Source of the DNA: UBA724 sp964008075
GTDB lineage: Bacteria > Bacteroidota > Bacteroidia > Flavobacteriales > Flavobacteriaceae
NCBI GenBank assembly: GCA_964008075.1
Contig: CAXGAP010000001.1
Coordinates: forward strand, 1 to 64,000
DNA length: 64,000 bases
Direction of reading: 5' to 3'
Made by a program: the position numbers and the translations under genes. The notes under the pieces were generated by a model. It saw only the letters and a list, made by a program, of their open reading frames with translations. It had not been told where the DNA came from and made no database searches. Below are positions 16,747 to 24,233 of this stretch, piece after piece. Numbering within the stretch: the stretch's first letter is position 1; every line of letters starts with the position of its first letter.

Positions 16747-18041
16747 TAGAACAATGTTTTTTGCAGCCACGTGGACTGATATTTCCCTTTTCCATCATAA
16801 CGCTCTGCTTGTAGACCTACATTAAACACGCGATCTCTTGGGTCATTTCCAACACCAGCGTTATACATCCAATTGCCATAATTGCTGTGGACGTCATAAT
16901 CGATTAACATGGATTCAAAATAAGCAGCACCCCAACGCCAGTCCATTTGCAATGTTTTTGCAAAATAACTCGCTACATTTTGTCTCCCACGATTACTCAT
17001 AAACCCAGTATTTTTAAGTTCGAGCATATTGGCATTTACAAATGGTTCAGCTGTTGTGCCGTTAATCCATTGGCCATATACCTGTTGATTTTGCTTCCAA
17101 TCATATGCCCTTTTTTTGATTCCCCCAATATCGAAAATAGAACTGCCGTGGCGCAATGAAACATACTTGAAATAATCTCTCCATATCAATTCAAAAATTA
17201 GCCAATAAGTTGATTGATTTTTATCAATTTCTTTCTCATAATCTTTTACCGACCAATAAATTGATTTGGGAGAGATAGATCCGTTTGCTAGCCATGAAGA
17301 AAACTTGGAACTGTAATCAGTTCCCAATAATCCATTCCTTGTTTTCTTGTAGTAAGATAACTTTTTAGTTGTCCAAGAATAGTGATTTAATCGTTTACTT
17401 GCTGCACAACTTCCACCTTCAAATGGAAAGGCGCTGTTGGGGTGGATATCAAATGGCGCATATCCGAGCTCCTTTAAAGTCAATGGTTCACTAGAGGGAA
17501 TTTGATAATTTTCATCTGCAAGCTTTATGGGCTCTGGTGTGCAGGGTCGAACTGTACTATTTTTTTCACATGCTTTTCGAAAAACAGTAAAAACTTCAGG
17601 AAGGTCAACAATCGCAAAAGGCAAATCATCAGGATGAAATAAAAATTGATTGTAAGATTTGTGGACAGTGACAGTATCAGGTATGTTTTTTTCTTGATCA
17701 ACTTCCTCTTTTGTCCATTCCTCTTGCATGTACAAATCAGTGATTTGATATTGATTGCAAAGCTGTTTCAAAGAACTTCCGCTGTCCAACTTTACGATCA
17801 AAGGAATGTTTAACACCTTTAGTTCTTGCCTTAAATCTTCAATGGTTTCGATCAAAAAACGTGCCCTGAACACTTCCATTTTTTTGAATCCAAACTCTGT
17901 TTCTTTTAACCAAAAATCTGGAATCAGAACAAGACCTATAACTCTTTCGTGCTTTGTTGTTGCATTATAAAGCGATTGGTTGTCAGCGATCCGAAGATCA
18001 TTCCTAAACCAAACTAAAGCTGTGTTTTGTTTTTCCTGCAT
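16746..18041 (-). CDS. Cryptochrome DASH
   Basis: A 431-residue CRY-DASH protein, with an N-terminal photolyase domain (TALVWFRNDLRIADNQSLYN) and a FAD-binding domain containing RLNHYSWTTKKLSYYKKTRN, ELIWRDYFKYVSLRHG and YGNWMYNAGVGNDPRDRVFN. The last motif is diagnostic for the DASH class, whose members repair CPDs in single-stranded DNA and may also signal. The Trp before MYN and the surrounding electron-transfer residues look intact. Its first 28 bases lie inside the end of the DUF2256 gene in another frame, and it is directly followed by the FeS photolyase. Confidence 0.95.
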   Translation of the reverse strand: MQEKQNTALVWFRNDLRIADNQSLYNATTKHERVIGLVLIPDFWLKETEFGFKKMEVFRARFLIETIEDLRQELKVLNIPLIVKLDSGSSLKQLCNQYQITDLYMQEEWTKEEVDQEKNIPDTVTVHKSYNQFLFHPDDLPFAIVDLPEVFTVFRKACEKNSTVRPCTPEPIKLADENYQIPSSEPLTLKELGYAPFDIHPNSAFPFEGGSCAASKRLNHYSWTTKKLSYYKKTRNGLLGTDYSSKFSSWLANGSISPKSIYWSVKDYEKEIDKNQSTYWLIFELIWRDYFKYVSLRHGSSIFDIGGIKKRAYDWKQNQQVYGQWINGTTAEPFVNANMLELKNTGFMSNRGRQNVASYFAKTLQMDWRWGAAYFESMLIDYDVHSNYGNWMYNAGVGNDPRDRVFNVGLQAERYDGKGKYQSTWLQKTLF

Positions 18042-18160
18042 TTTTGACTACAATATTTAACTTCATTCCAATTTTTTTTCCATTTTTTTCGCCATTTGAA
18101 GGGTCGATCACATACCAAACAAAGCTTTACGGGGAGATCCGCTTTTTTGACTCCTCTCAT
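18014..18160 (-). CDS. DUF2256 zinc-knuckle-like small protein
   Basis: A 48-residue protein, too short for ordinary gene-length cut-offs. It begins MRGVKKADLPVKLCLVCDRP and contains CxxC (KLCLVCDRPF), a Trp/Lys core (KWRKKWKKNWNEVKYC) and a second Cys pair (CSQKC), as in DUF2256. The two Cys pairs, about 20 residues apart, suggest one zinc site. It overlaps the CPD photolyase stop by 4 bases (ATGA) and runs 28 bases into the CRY-DASH gene. DUF2256 genes are repeatedly seen beside photolyase and cryptochrome genes; its function is not known to me. Confidence 0.88.
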   Translation of the reverse strand: MRGVKKADLPVKLCLVCDRPFKWRKKWKKNWNEVKYCSQKCRKNKTQL

Positions 18161-19458
18161 TTGTTTAAGGCAGATTTATAGGTTTCCAAACAACGTTCTC
18201 GTGCCATTTTATGATCAACGATAGGTTTGGGATAAGAGGGCGATTGATAGTTGGGCACCCACTTTTTAATGTAGTCATGGTTTTTGTCAAACTTTTTGAT
18301 CTGCTCTGTTGGATTAAAAATCCTAAAATAAGGCGCTGCATCAACCCCACATCCTGCGACCCATTGCCAATTACCAACATTACTCGCCATTTCATAATCC
18401 AAAAGCTTTTGGGCAAAATATGCCTCACCCAAGCGCCAATCGATCAGTAAATGTTTGCATAAAAAACTACCAACAAGCATACGTATTCGATTGTGCATAA
18501 ATCCAGTTTGGTTCATTTCTTTCATGCCAGCATCAACAAATGGATAACCTGTTTCGCCATCACACCAACGCTGAAAATCTTCTGGACTGTTGCGCCACTC
18601 AATTCGATCGTATTGGGGTTTGAAACTTTGATTTTCGGTGTGCGGGAAGTGCCATAATATCTGCATAAAAAACTCACGCCAGATCAACTCCTTCAAAAAA
18701 GTTTGATTTGTAGATTGCAATGCTTTGGCAACTGATTTTCGAATACTCACAGAACCAAAACGCAAGTGAACTCCTATTTTTGAAGTGCCTGCAACTGAGG
18801 GTGTGTTTCTCAACTCCTCATATTGAACGATGATTTGTTTCGAGGTGTTATACTGCGGCACAGCAATTTTGGATGTTGTGAAGCCAATATCTGACAAACT
18901 CGGATTGTTGTGTGCTGTAAGTTTAACAAGTTTTTCAAAAGATGCAACACTGTAGTCTTTGAGATCTCTATCCTCTGCAAATGCAGCAAGCCAAGTTCTG
19001 GAATAAGGTGTATAAACGCGATAGGGAGTACCATCTGACTTGACGACCTCGTCTTGCTCAAAAATGACATGATCTTTGAAAGTTGAGAAAGAAATATTGT
19101 TCTCTTCTAGTAGGGTTTTGATTTCGGAGTCTCTTGTTGTGGCGTAAGGTTCATAATCTCGATTGGCGTAAACGGCATGAACTTTATTAGAATTTAAAAT
19201 CTCTTTAAATACATTGATCGGCTTGCCACTAAAAACATGAATTTTCTTCTTTGATTGGGCAAGCTGACTGTTAATATCTTCGATTTGCTGAAATAAAAAG
19301 GAAACACGAGCATCGTCTTTGGGCAAACGACTCAAAATATCAGTGTCGAAAATAAAGATGGGAAGTACATTCGATTCATTCTGCAGGGCATGATAAAGAC
19401 CCACATTGTCGTCTAAACGTAAGTCCCTGCGAAACCAAAACAATGCAATAGAATCCAA
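18157..19458 (-). CDS. phrB: Class I CPD photolyase
   Basis: Light-driven repair of cyclobutane pyrimidine dimers, 433 residues. The antenna-type N-terminus is ALFWFRRDLRLDDNVGLYHA. The FAD domain holds ELIWREFFMQILWHFP, GYPFVDAGMKEMNQTGFMHN, RIRMLVGSFLCKHLLIDWR and SNVGNWQWVAGCGVDAAPYF. The CPD-binding Glu/Trp, the Asn near FAD N5 and the Trp of the electron-transfer chain are all in place. In contrast with the divergent copy downstream, this looks fully functional. It starts 1 base after the SDR stop and overlaps the DUF2256 gene by 4 bases. Confidence 0.93.
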   Translation of the reverse strand: MDSIALFWFRRDLRLDDNVGLYHALQNESNVLPIFIFDTDILSRLPKDDARVSFLFQQIEDINSQLAQSKKKIHVFSGKPINVFKEILNSNKVHAVYANRDYEPYATTRDSEIKTLLEENNISFSTFKDHVIFEQDEVVKSDGTPYRVYTPYSRTWLAAFAEDRDLKDYSVASFEKLVKLTAHNNPSLSDIGFTTSKIAVPQYNTSKQIIVQYEELRNTPSVAGTSKIGVHLRFGSVSIRKSVAKALQSTNQTFLKELIWREFFMQILWHFPHTENQSFKPQYDRIEWRNSPEDFQRWCDGETGYPFVDAGMKEMNQTGFMHNRIRMLVGSFLCKHLLIDWRLGEAYFAQKLLDYEMASNVGNWQWVAGCGVDAAPYFRIFNPTEQIKKFDKNHDYIKKWVPNYQSPSYPKPIVDHKMARERCLETYKSALNK

Positions 19459-19459
19459 T

Positions 19460-20152
19460 TTAGTGTGTGTTTAGTGATGACATCCCTCCATCCAAGCCAA
19501 TGATTTGACCAGTCATCCAACTGCTTTCATCGCTGAGCAAGAAACGCGTCATTGATGCGACGTCTTCAGCTTTGCCAACACGCTTCAATGGGTGTCGCTG
19601 TGCCGATTTTTCCATTTTAGTTTCATTGTTCAAAAAGCGATCTGCCAATGGGGTGTTGGTAATCGACGGCGCAATCACATTCACTCTAGTGTTGGGTGCT
19701 AGCTCAGCAGCAAGTGACTTGCCAAGGCCCTCAAGCGCTCCCTTAGATGCGGCCACACTCGCGTGAAATGGCATCCCCACTTTTACTGCGACTGTACTGT
19801 ACAATACGACACTACTGTTGGTAGTCAACTTTGGCAAAACAGCTTGCATACAACTGACAAAGCCCAAAACATTGATCTTGAAATCTGCTTCAAAAGCCTC
19901 TGGCTTAAGCCCTTTAAATGGGCGTAAATTGATACTGCCTGGACAATACACAAGCCCTGACAATTCACTAGGCAAGTCGAGCGTTGATAAATCATCAGTT
20001 GTCACATCAAAGGGGAGATGATTTATGGATAGTCCTGCGAGTGCCTCTGATGATCGAGAGGCTATATATACTTCGTGGGTTTCAGCAAGCAGTTTCACTG
20101 TTGCGAGGCCAATACCACTCGACCCTCCAATAAATAAGATATTCTTTTTCAT
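19460..20152 (-). CDS. SDR-family oxidoreductase-like protein lacking catalytic Tyr
   Basis: A 230-residue Rossmann-fold protein of the classical short-chain dehydrogenase size. The cofactor motif GGSSGIG (residues 9-15) and the C-terminal GQIIGLDGG are intact. The active site is altered: the usual YxxxK reads VAASK (Val133, Lys137), with Ser119 still present (YSTVA), and the NNAG motif reads CPGS. The same change is familiar to me from SDRs linked to photolyase clusters. It could be a binding protein or a redox enzyme with other chemistry. It sits between the SRPBCC and CPD photolyase genes with gaps of 3 and 1 bases. Confidence 0.85.
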   Translation of the reverse strand: MKKNILFIGGSSGIGLATVKLLAETHEVYIASRSSEALAGLSINHLPFDVTTDDLSTLDLPSELSGLVYCPGSINLRPFKGLKPEAFEADFKINVLGFVSCMQAVLPKLTTNSSVVLYSTVAVKVGMPFHASVAASKGALEGLGKSLAAELAPNTRVNVIAPSITNTPLADRFLNNETKMEKSAQRHPLKRVGKAEDVASMTRFLLSDESSWMTGQIIGLDGGMSSLNTH

Positions 20153-20155
20153 GTT

Positions 20156-20614
20156 CTATTTATATTTTCCAAAGATGCTTTCGAGCTTTTGCTCGCGATA
20201 ATTAAAAATGGATCGCACTTTGTTCTTAACAAACAGCCAGTGCGCAAAACGCCCCAGCAAACCCAAAGGCAGTTTATAATCTACGATATCTGTCATTTTC
20301 ACCCCATTTGGGATTTCTTCAATAAAATGCTTGTGATGCCAAAAAGTATAAGGTCCAAAGCGTTGTTCGTCAACAAAGTATCGCTCATGCTCCACATGAG
20401 TGATTTCAGTCACCCAACGAAAAGGAATCTTGAGAATAGGAGTGAGGATATACTGTATGATTTGCCCTGGAAACATCTTACGATCTGCACCTGAAATGAT
20501 ATCAAAACCCATATAATCTGGCGTAATCGTCTTTAGATTCTTGGGATCTGACAAAAATTCCCATGCTTCTTTAATATCGATTGGTAAATTTTGCTCTGAT
20601 GTATAGCTGTACAC
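20156..20614 (-). CDS. SRPBCC-family protein
   Basis: A 152-residue protein of the SRPBCC/polyketide-cyclase helix-grip fold, with family-like DIKEAWEFLSDPKNLKTITP near the N-terminus and RFGPYTFWHHKHFIEEIPNG mid-protein, then DIVDYKLPLGLLGRFAHW. It is the first gene of the eight-gene light island, so its promoter region is the operon promoter. SRPBCC members of this type recur next to photolyase and SDR genes, which suggests they handle a hydrophobic ligand or pigment; the ligand is not known. Start ATG at 20614. Confidence 0.85.
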   Translation of the reverse strand: MYSYTSEQNLPIDIKEAWEFLSDPKNLKTITPDYMGFDIISGADRKMFPGQIIQYILTPILKIPFRWVTEITHVEHERYFVDEQRFGPYTFWHHKHFIEEIPNGVKMTDIVDYKLPLGLLGRFAHWLFVKNKVRSIFNYREQKLESIFGKYK

Positions 20615-20635
20615 TTTTTTTTTTCAAATATATCA

Positions 20636-20674
20636 TTTTGTTGAATGAATTAAAAAAAACATTAAACAAAATTA
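20636..20674 (-). promoter_or_regulatory. Operon promoter with inverted repeat, possible CarH-type operator
   Basis: On the coding strand TAATTTTG (20674-20667) matches TAnnTTTG, with no clear TTG box upstream. Overlapping it is an inverted repeat, forward-strand arms TTTTGTTGAA (20636-20645) and TTAAACAAAA (20662-20671), 9 of 10 complementary, with a 16-base spacer. Almost the same element precedes the CarH-like regulator gene (28928-28964, spacer 17, 10 of 10). The shared arrangement suggests one regulator acting on both; binding is inference. Confidence 0.5.
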
Positions 20675-20700
20675 ATATTCATTCGTTTGTATGAAATGTG

Positions 20701-20708
20701 TAGCTTTG
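20701..20708 (+). promoter_or_regulatory. -7 promoter box for DUF2911 gene
   Basis: TAGCTTTG matches TAnnTTTG and lies 18 bases before the ATG at 20727. It faces away from the photolyase operon promoter about 30 bases away, so the two divergent promoters share a short control region. No good -33 TTG at the standard distance is seen. Confidence 0.5.
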
Positions 20709-20726
20709 AGAATTAAACCCAATTAA

Positions 20727-21566
20727 ATGAAAGCTTTATTATTCCTTTTCGCTCTTTTTTTCACGCTAAGCATTCATGCTCAAATACCAAGACCTCAACT
20801 CAGCCCAAAAGCCAAGTTAATGCAGACTGTTGGCCTCTCGGAGGTCACTATCGATTACGCAAGGCCATCTGTTCGAGAGCGAACGATTTTTGGAGATTTG
20901 GTTCCTTATAATGTACTTTGGCGTACGGGTGCAAATCGAAACACTTTGATTACTTTCTCACATGATGTTGTCATTTCTGGCCATCCTCTGTCGAAGGGTA
21001 CTTATGCATTGTACACAACTCCAAACAAAGATGCTTGGATGGTGTATTTTTATAGTAAAACTGACAATTGGGGAACTCCAGCACAATGGGATGAAGAACA
21101 AATAAGCCTTGCTGTTCGTTCAGAGGTTCAAGATGTTTCTCATACAGAATCATTTCGGATTTCAATCGAAAACATTACCCTTGATACTGCAGATTTACAA
21201 TTGGCTTGGGAAAAAACAGCGATACAGCTTCCAATTGTTTTTACAACAAGTAAAATCATGGAGTCTAATTTATCAAAAATGAATGTCGATACTGCATCTG
21301 CCAATGATTTATACACTGCAGCAGTTTATTATCTTAACAATGATAAAGATCTTCAAAAGGCTAAAGTGTGGATCACTAAGGCAGTTGCATTAAAAGATGA
21401 TGCGTTTTGGTTTTATCGTCAAAAATCTTTGATACACGAAGCACTTGGTGAATTGAAGATGGCGATAGATGCTGCCCAAAGGTCGCTCGAATTGGCAGAA
21501 TCAGCAGGCAATCAACAGTATGTGAATTTCAACAAAAAGAAGTTGCGTGAATGGACTGAAAAGTAA
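20727..21566 (+). CDS. Exported DUF2911 protein with C-terminal TPR-like helices
   Basis: A 279-residue protein with an N-terminal signal peptide (MKALLFLFALFFTLSIHAQ, likely cleaved after AQ). The DUF2911 domain follows, with PRPQLSPKAKLMQTVGLSEV, DYARPSVRERTIFGDLVPYN, WRTGANRNTLITFS and GTYALYTTP. The C-terminal third (from about residue 190) is helical and TPR-like, with repeated ALxxxxxAxxWY-type patterns. DUF2911 is widespread in Bacteroidota and has no assigned activity. Its promoter is divergent from the light island, but it faces away and need not be light-related. Confidence 0.85.
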   Translation: MKALLFLFALFFTLSIHAQIPRPQLSPKAKLMQTVGLSEVTIDYARPSVRERTIFGDLVPYNVLWRTGANRNTLITFSHDVVISGHPLSKGTYALYTTPNKDAWMVYFYSKTDNWGTPAQWDEEQISLAVRSEVQDVSHTESFRISIENITLDTADLQLAWEKTAIQLPIVFTTSKIMESNLSKMNVDTASANDLYTAAVYYLNNDKDLQKAKVWITKAVALKDDAFWFYRQKSLIHEALGELKMAIDAAQRSLELAESAGNQQYVNFNKKKLREWTEK

Positions 21567-21572
21567 TTGAAT

Positions 21573-22166
21573 TCACAAACGAGCTTGAACCAATTCCTCT
21601 AATGCCTTGTAGGTTTGCATACATGGCAATCCCATTACATTGGTGTAGGAACCATTAATTTCTGCAACAGCATACAGTCCAAAAGTGTCTTGAATGCCAT
21701 AAGAACCTGCCTTATCATGAGGGCTGCCAGTTGCCACATATTGTGCAACAATATCTTCGTTTAAATCTGTAAACTTTACATCTGTAAAGCAATTAATCGT
21801 GTGTTGTTGGCGCAGGGTTGTAAAACAAACGGAGCTAATCACACGGTGTGTTTTTCCAGAAAGAGAGAGTAACATTTGCTTGGCAACTGTCTCATTTTTA
21901 GGCTTTCCCAGGGCATTGCCCTCAAACCATAAAATCGTATCAGCAGTAATGACGATTTGATTGGATGAGAGTAGGTTGTCTTGAAATGCTTTTCCTTTTT
22001 GTCGCGCCAAATAGTCTGTGATTTGCTCAGCTTGTAAACCCAAGTCATACTTTTCTTCGATGCTTCGCAACTCAACACGATGCTGAATATTCATTTGCTC
22101 GAGCAGGGATTGTCGTCTAGGCGACCCTGACCCCAGAATAATTTCTACCCCTTTAGGAATATTCAT
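21573..22166 (-). CDS. maf: Maf-family nucleotide pyrophosphatase
   Basis: A 197-residue house-cleaning enzyme of the Maf/YhdE group that hydrolyses non-canonical or pyrimidine nucleoside triphosphates to monophosphates. Family motifs: ILGSGSPRRQSLLEQM at the N-terminus, ITADTILWFEGNALGKPKN mid-protein and the SGKTHRVIS stretch, then DKAGSYGIQDTFG near the end. It is the last of three overlapping minus-strand genes (DUF2520, KdsC-like, maf); its ATG overlaps the upstream stop by 4 bases. It faces the DUF2911 gene tail to tail with 6 bases between. Confidence 0.92.
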   Translation of the reverse strand: MNIPKGVEIILGSGSPRRQSLLEQMNIQHRVELRSIEEKYDLGLQAEQITDYLARQKGKAFQDNLLSSNQIVITADTILWFEGNALGKPKNETVAKQMLLSLSGKTHRVISSVCFTTLRQQHTINCFTDVKFTDLNEDIVAQYVATGSPHDKAGSYGIQDTFGLYAVAEINGSYTNVMGLPCMQTYKALEELVQARL

Positions 22167-22693
22167 TTGGTATCATTTCTAGCTTCAAAAAAATCACCCC
22201 ATTTACCATGAATTTTTAGCGTTTGTACAATCACATCTCTCACACATCCCTTTCCGCCAGGGACATGAGAAATATAGTCAGAAGCAGCGCGAACTTCTGG
22301 AACTGCATCGTTTGGGCAGGTAGCCAAATGCACCTTATTCATGGCTGGTATATCAGGGATATCATCACCCATAAACAAACTCTCACTGGCTTTAAGATTG
22401 TTATCGGACAGGTATTTTTCGAGTGTTTTCACTTTGTCATGAATGCCTAGAAAAACATCTTTCACCCCCAAATCATTGAGTCTTTTTTTAACAGCAGGAT
22501 TTGTGCCACCAGAGATGATGCAAAAACGAAACCCAGCATGTAAAGCTGCTTTGACAGCATACCCATCTTTGGTGTTCATCGATCTCAACATCGATCCATC
22601 TTCGTGAATCAATATGCTTCCGTCGGTGAAGACGCCATCAACATCAAAAATAAAGTTTCTTATGTGTTTGAGTTCTTCTTTAAAGATTTTCAT
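22163..22693 (-). CDS. KdsC-like HAD phosphatase
   Basis: A 176-residue HAD-superfamily phosphatase like KDO 8-phosphate phosphatase (KdsC), which acts in lipopolysaccharide inner-core synthesis. The nucleophile motif is FDVDGVFTDGSILIH near residue 17, motif II lies around CIISGGTNPAVK, and the acidic motif IV is MGDDIPDIPAM. It is a small HAD with no large cap, consistent with KdsC. The other kds genes are not in the window, so the substrate is inferred from the family. It overlaps the DUF2520 gene by 14 bases and maf by 4. Confidence 0.87.
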   Translation of the reverse strand: MKIFKEELKHIRNFIFDVDGVFTDGSILIHEDGSMLRSMNTKDGYAVKAALHAGFRFCIISGGTNPAVKKRLNDLGVKDVFLGIHDKVKTLEKYLSDNNLKASESLFMGDDIPDIPAMNKVHLATCPNDAVPEVRAASDYISHVPGGKGCVRDVIVQTLKIHGKWGDFFEARNDTK

Positions 22694-23444
22694 TGTATTG
22701 TTTTAATAATTGTGATGTAAAAAATAAGTAAATATCAGCCAATTCATTTGTCATTACAGTCGATTTATGACGTTCAATCGTTTGCAAATCTCCCCTCAAC
22801 GCAGGACCCGTCTGACTGTTACGTGGGTCAAGAGACGATAGTTTTCTCGTTGTTTCTTCGATCAAAGGAATCAACATGTCAAAACTCAGGTTTTTTGACT
22901 TGCAGAACTTTTCTGCCTCCACATATAGATGGTTTGTGAAATTGTTTACGACAACAGCAGCAAGATGCATATGTAAACGTTCTTCTTCTTTTGCATGTGT
23001 AACAACAGTACTAAGCGTTTTCGAAAGTTTTTCCAAGTTGTCTTTGACATCTGTGTTATTTCCTTCCAACAGCAAAGGGATTTCTTGCCAATGTAATCGA
23101 CGATCTTGCGAAAATGTTTGCAATGGATACATCACTCCCCTTTTACTGTGTTTGTTGAGTAAATCGATCGAAGATGCCCCAGAAGTATGCACCACGATGG
23201 CATCTGACAGGGGTATTTTTTGACTCACTTCATGTATGGCATTGTCAGAAACTGCTATCAGCACAAAATCACAATCGGGAAGAGTGTTGAAATGATTCGA
23301 AATTGGGAGATGGATTAAATCGTTCGGAACCCTGTTTTGATCCCTGCAAATGAGTTGTACAAGAGAAAGCGCATTGTTTTCAAGGATTTCTCTTGCAAGT
23401 GCAATTGCAACATTTCCATCGCCTATCAAACAAATCTGAATCAT
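22680..23444 (-). CDS. Rossmann-fold DUF2520 protein
   Basis: A 254-residue protein with an N-terminal dinucleotide-binding motif (CLIGDGNVAIALAREI) and a C-terminal helical DUF2520 domain (ERLHMHLAAVVVNNFTNHLY), resembling reductases such as those acting on 2-oxo acids or F420. The substrate is unknown. It begins the minus-strand trio DUF2520, KdsC-like and maf, an order common in Bacteroidota. Divergent from ndk, with 73 bases between start codons. Confidence 0.85.
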   Translation of the reverse strand: MIQICLIGDGNVAIALAREILENNALSLVQLICRDQNRVPNDLIHLPISNHFNTLPDCDFVLIAVSDNAIHEVSQKIPLSDAIVVHTSGASSIDLLNKHSKRGVMYPLQTFSQDRRLHWQEIPLLLEGNNTDVKDNLEKLSKTLSTVVTHAKEEERLHMHLAAVVVNNFTNHLYVEAEKFCKSKNLSFDMLIPLIEETTRKLSSLDPRNSQTGPALRGDLQTIERHKSTVMTNELADIYLFFTSQLLKQYNENL

Positions 23445-23473
23445 AAGTCAAAACTACAAACTAATGTTCATAG

Positions 23474-23503
23474 TTGGGGAAGATTGAATTTTTAGTAGGT
23501 TTG
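23474..23503 (+). promoter_or_regulatory. ndk promoter
   Basis: TTG (23474-23476), 19 bases, then TAGGTTTG (23496-23503): both boxes match the Bacteroidota consensus at the standard distance. The ATG of ndk is 14 bases downstream. Confidence 0.7.
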
Positions 23504-23517
23504 CAAAAAAAATATTG

Positions 23518-23934
23518 ATGTCGAATAGAACATTTACCATGATAAAGCCTGATGCAGTTAGCGCAGGGCATGTTGGTGTCATTTTTGAAAAAATTGCAGT
23601 CGCTGGCTTTGAGATTAAAGCGATGAAAATGACCCAACTCAGTCAGCTAGAAGCTGAGGCATTTTATGAAGTCCACAAGGAAAGACCCTTTTTTGGTGAA
23701 TTGGTTGCCTTTATGACAAGTGGTCCAATTGTGGCTGCAGTATTAGAAAAGGACAATGCAGTTGCTGATTTTAGAGCACTGATCGGATCTACAAACCCTG
23801 TAGAGGCAGCCGAAGGAACGATACGGAAACTATTTGCTGAGTCTGTTGGTCGAAATGCAATTCATGGTTCTGACAGTGATGAAAATGCAGCAATTGAGTG
23901 TGCATTTCATTTCTCTCAGCGTGAAATCTATTAG
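23518..23934 (+). CDS. ndk: Nucleoside diphosphate kinase
   Basis: Balances nucleoside triphosphate pools by phosphate transfer through a His intermediate, 138 residues. Family motifs include TFTMIKPDAV at the start, FFGELVAFMTSGPIV, and the catalytic NAIHGSDSDENAAIE with the phospho-His. The start is ATG at 23518; a TTG three bases earlier would add one Met. It ends 4 bases into the convergent DUF721 gene. Confidence 0.97.
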   Translation: MSNRTFTMIKPDAVSAGHVGVIFEKIAVAGFEIKAMKMTQLSQLEAEAFYEVHKERPFFGELVAFMTSGPIVAAVLEKDNAVADFRALIGSTNPVEAAEGTIRKLFAESVGRNAIHGSDSDENAAIECAFHFSQREIY

Positions 23935-24218
23935 ACAAATCGAATGTCCTGAATCTTGTTCCCCCCCAAAGATTTATTGATCATTTCAACAATTTTTTCT
24001 TTGCCGTAGCTCAGCTCCTGTCGAAGTACGGACGAGCTTAATTTTACAATAAGAACATCTTGCTTTAAGCTCACTTCCTTTGTGTAAGCACTTATGTTTT
24101 CCCCCATAATTGAGCTCCAATTTTCTTGTATTCGTGCTGTGTCAATCCCATCGCTAAGCGCGTTTTTTGAGATGAATTCTCCAAGGATTGCTTTTATTTT
24201 TTGCGCATCATGACTCAT
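23931..24218 (-). CDS. DUF721 (DciA-like) protein
   Basis: A 95-residue DUF721 protein, the family to which the replicative helicase loader DciA belongs. The conserved core is IQENWSSIMGENISAYTKEV with VKLSSSVLRQELSYGKEKIV. It sits 15 bases downstream of recF on the same strand, the usual recF-DUF721 pairing near replication genes. A role in DnaB loading is plausible because dnaB lies at 37.9 kb, though not adjacent; this is inference. Confidence 0.85.
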   Translation of the reverse strand: MSHDAQKIKAILGEFISKNALSDGIDTARIQENWSSIMGENISAYTKEVSLKQDVLIVKLSSSVLRQELSYGKEKIVEMINKSLGGNKIQDIRFV

Positions 24219-24233
24219 GTGTTTTTAGATTTT

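Noticed and set aside
13464..20614. Light island as a recent horizontally acquired island
   Set aside because: No integrase, insertion sequence, flanking tRNA or direct repeats at either edge, and no obvious change in base composition.
20727..21566. DUF2911 gene as part of the light operon
   Set aside because: It is divergent with its own promoter box and its family has no light link.
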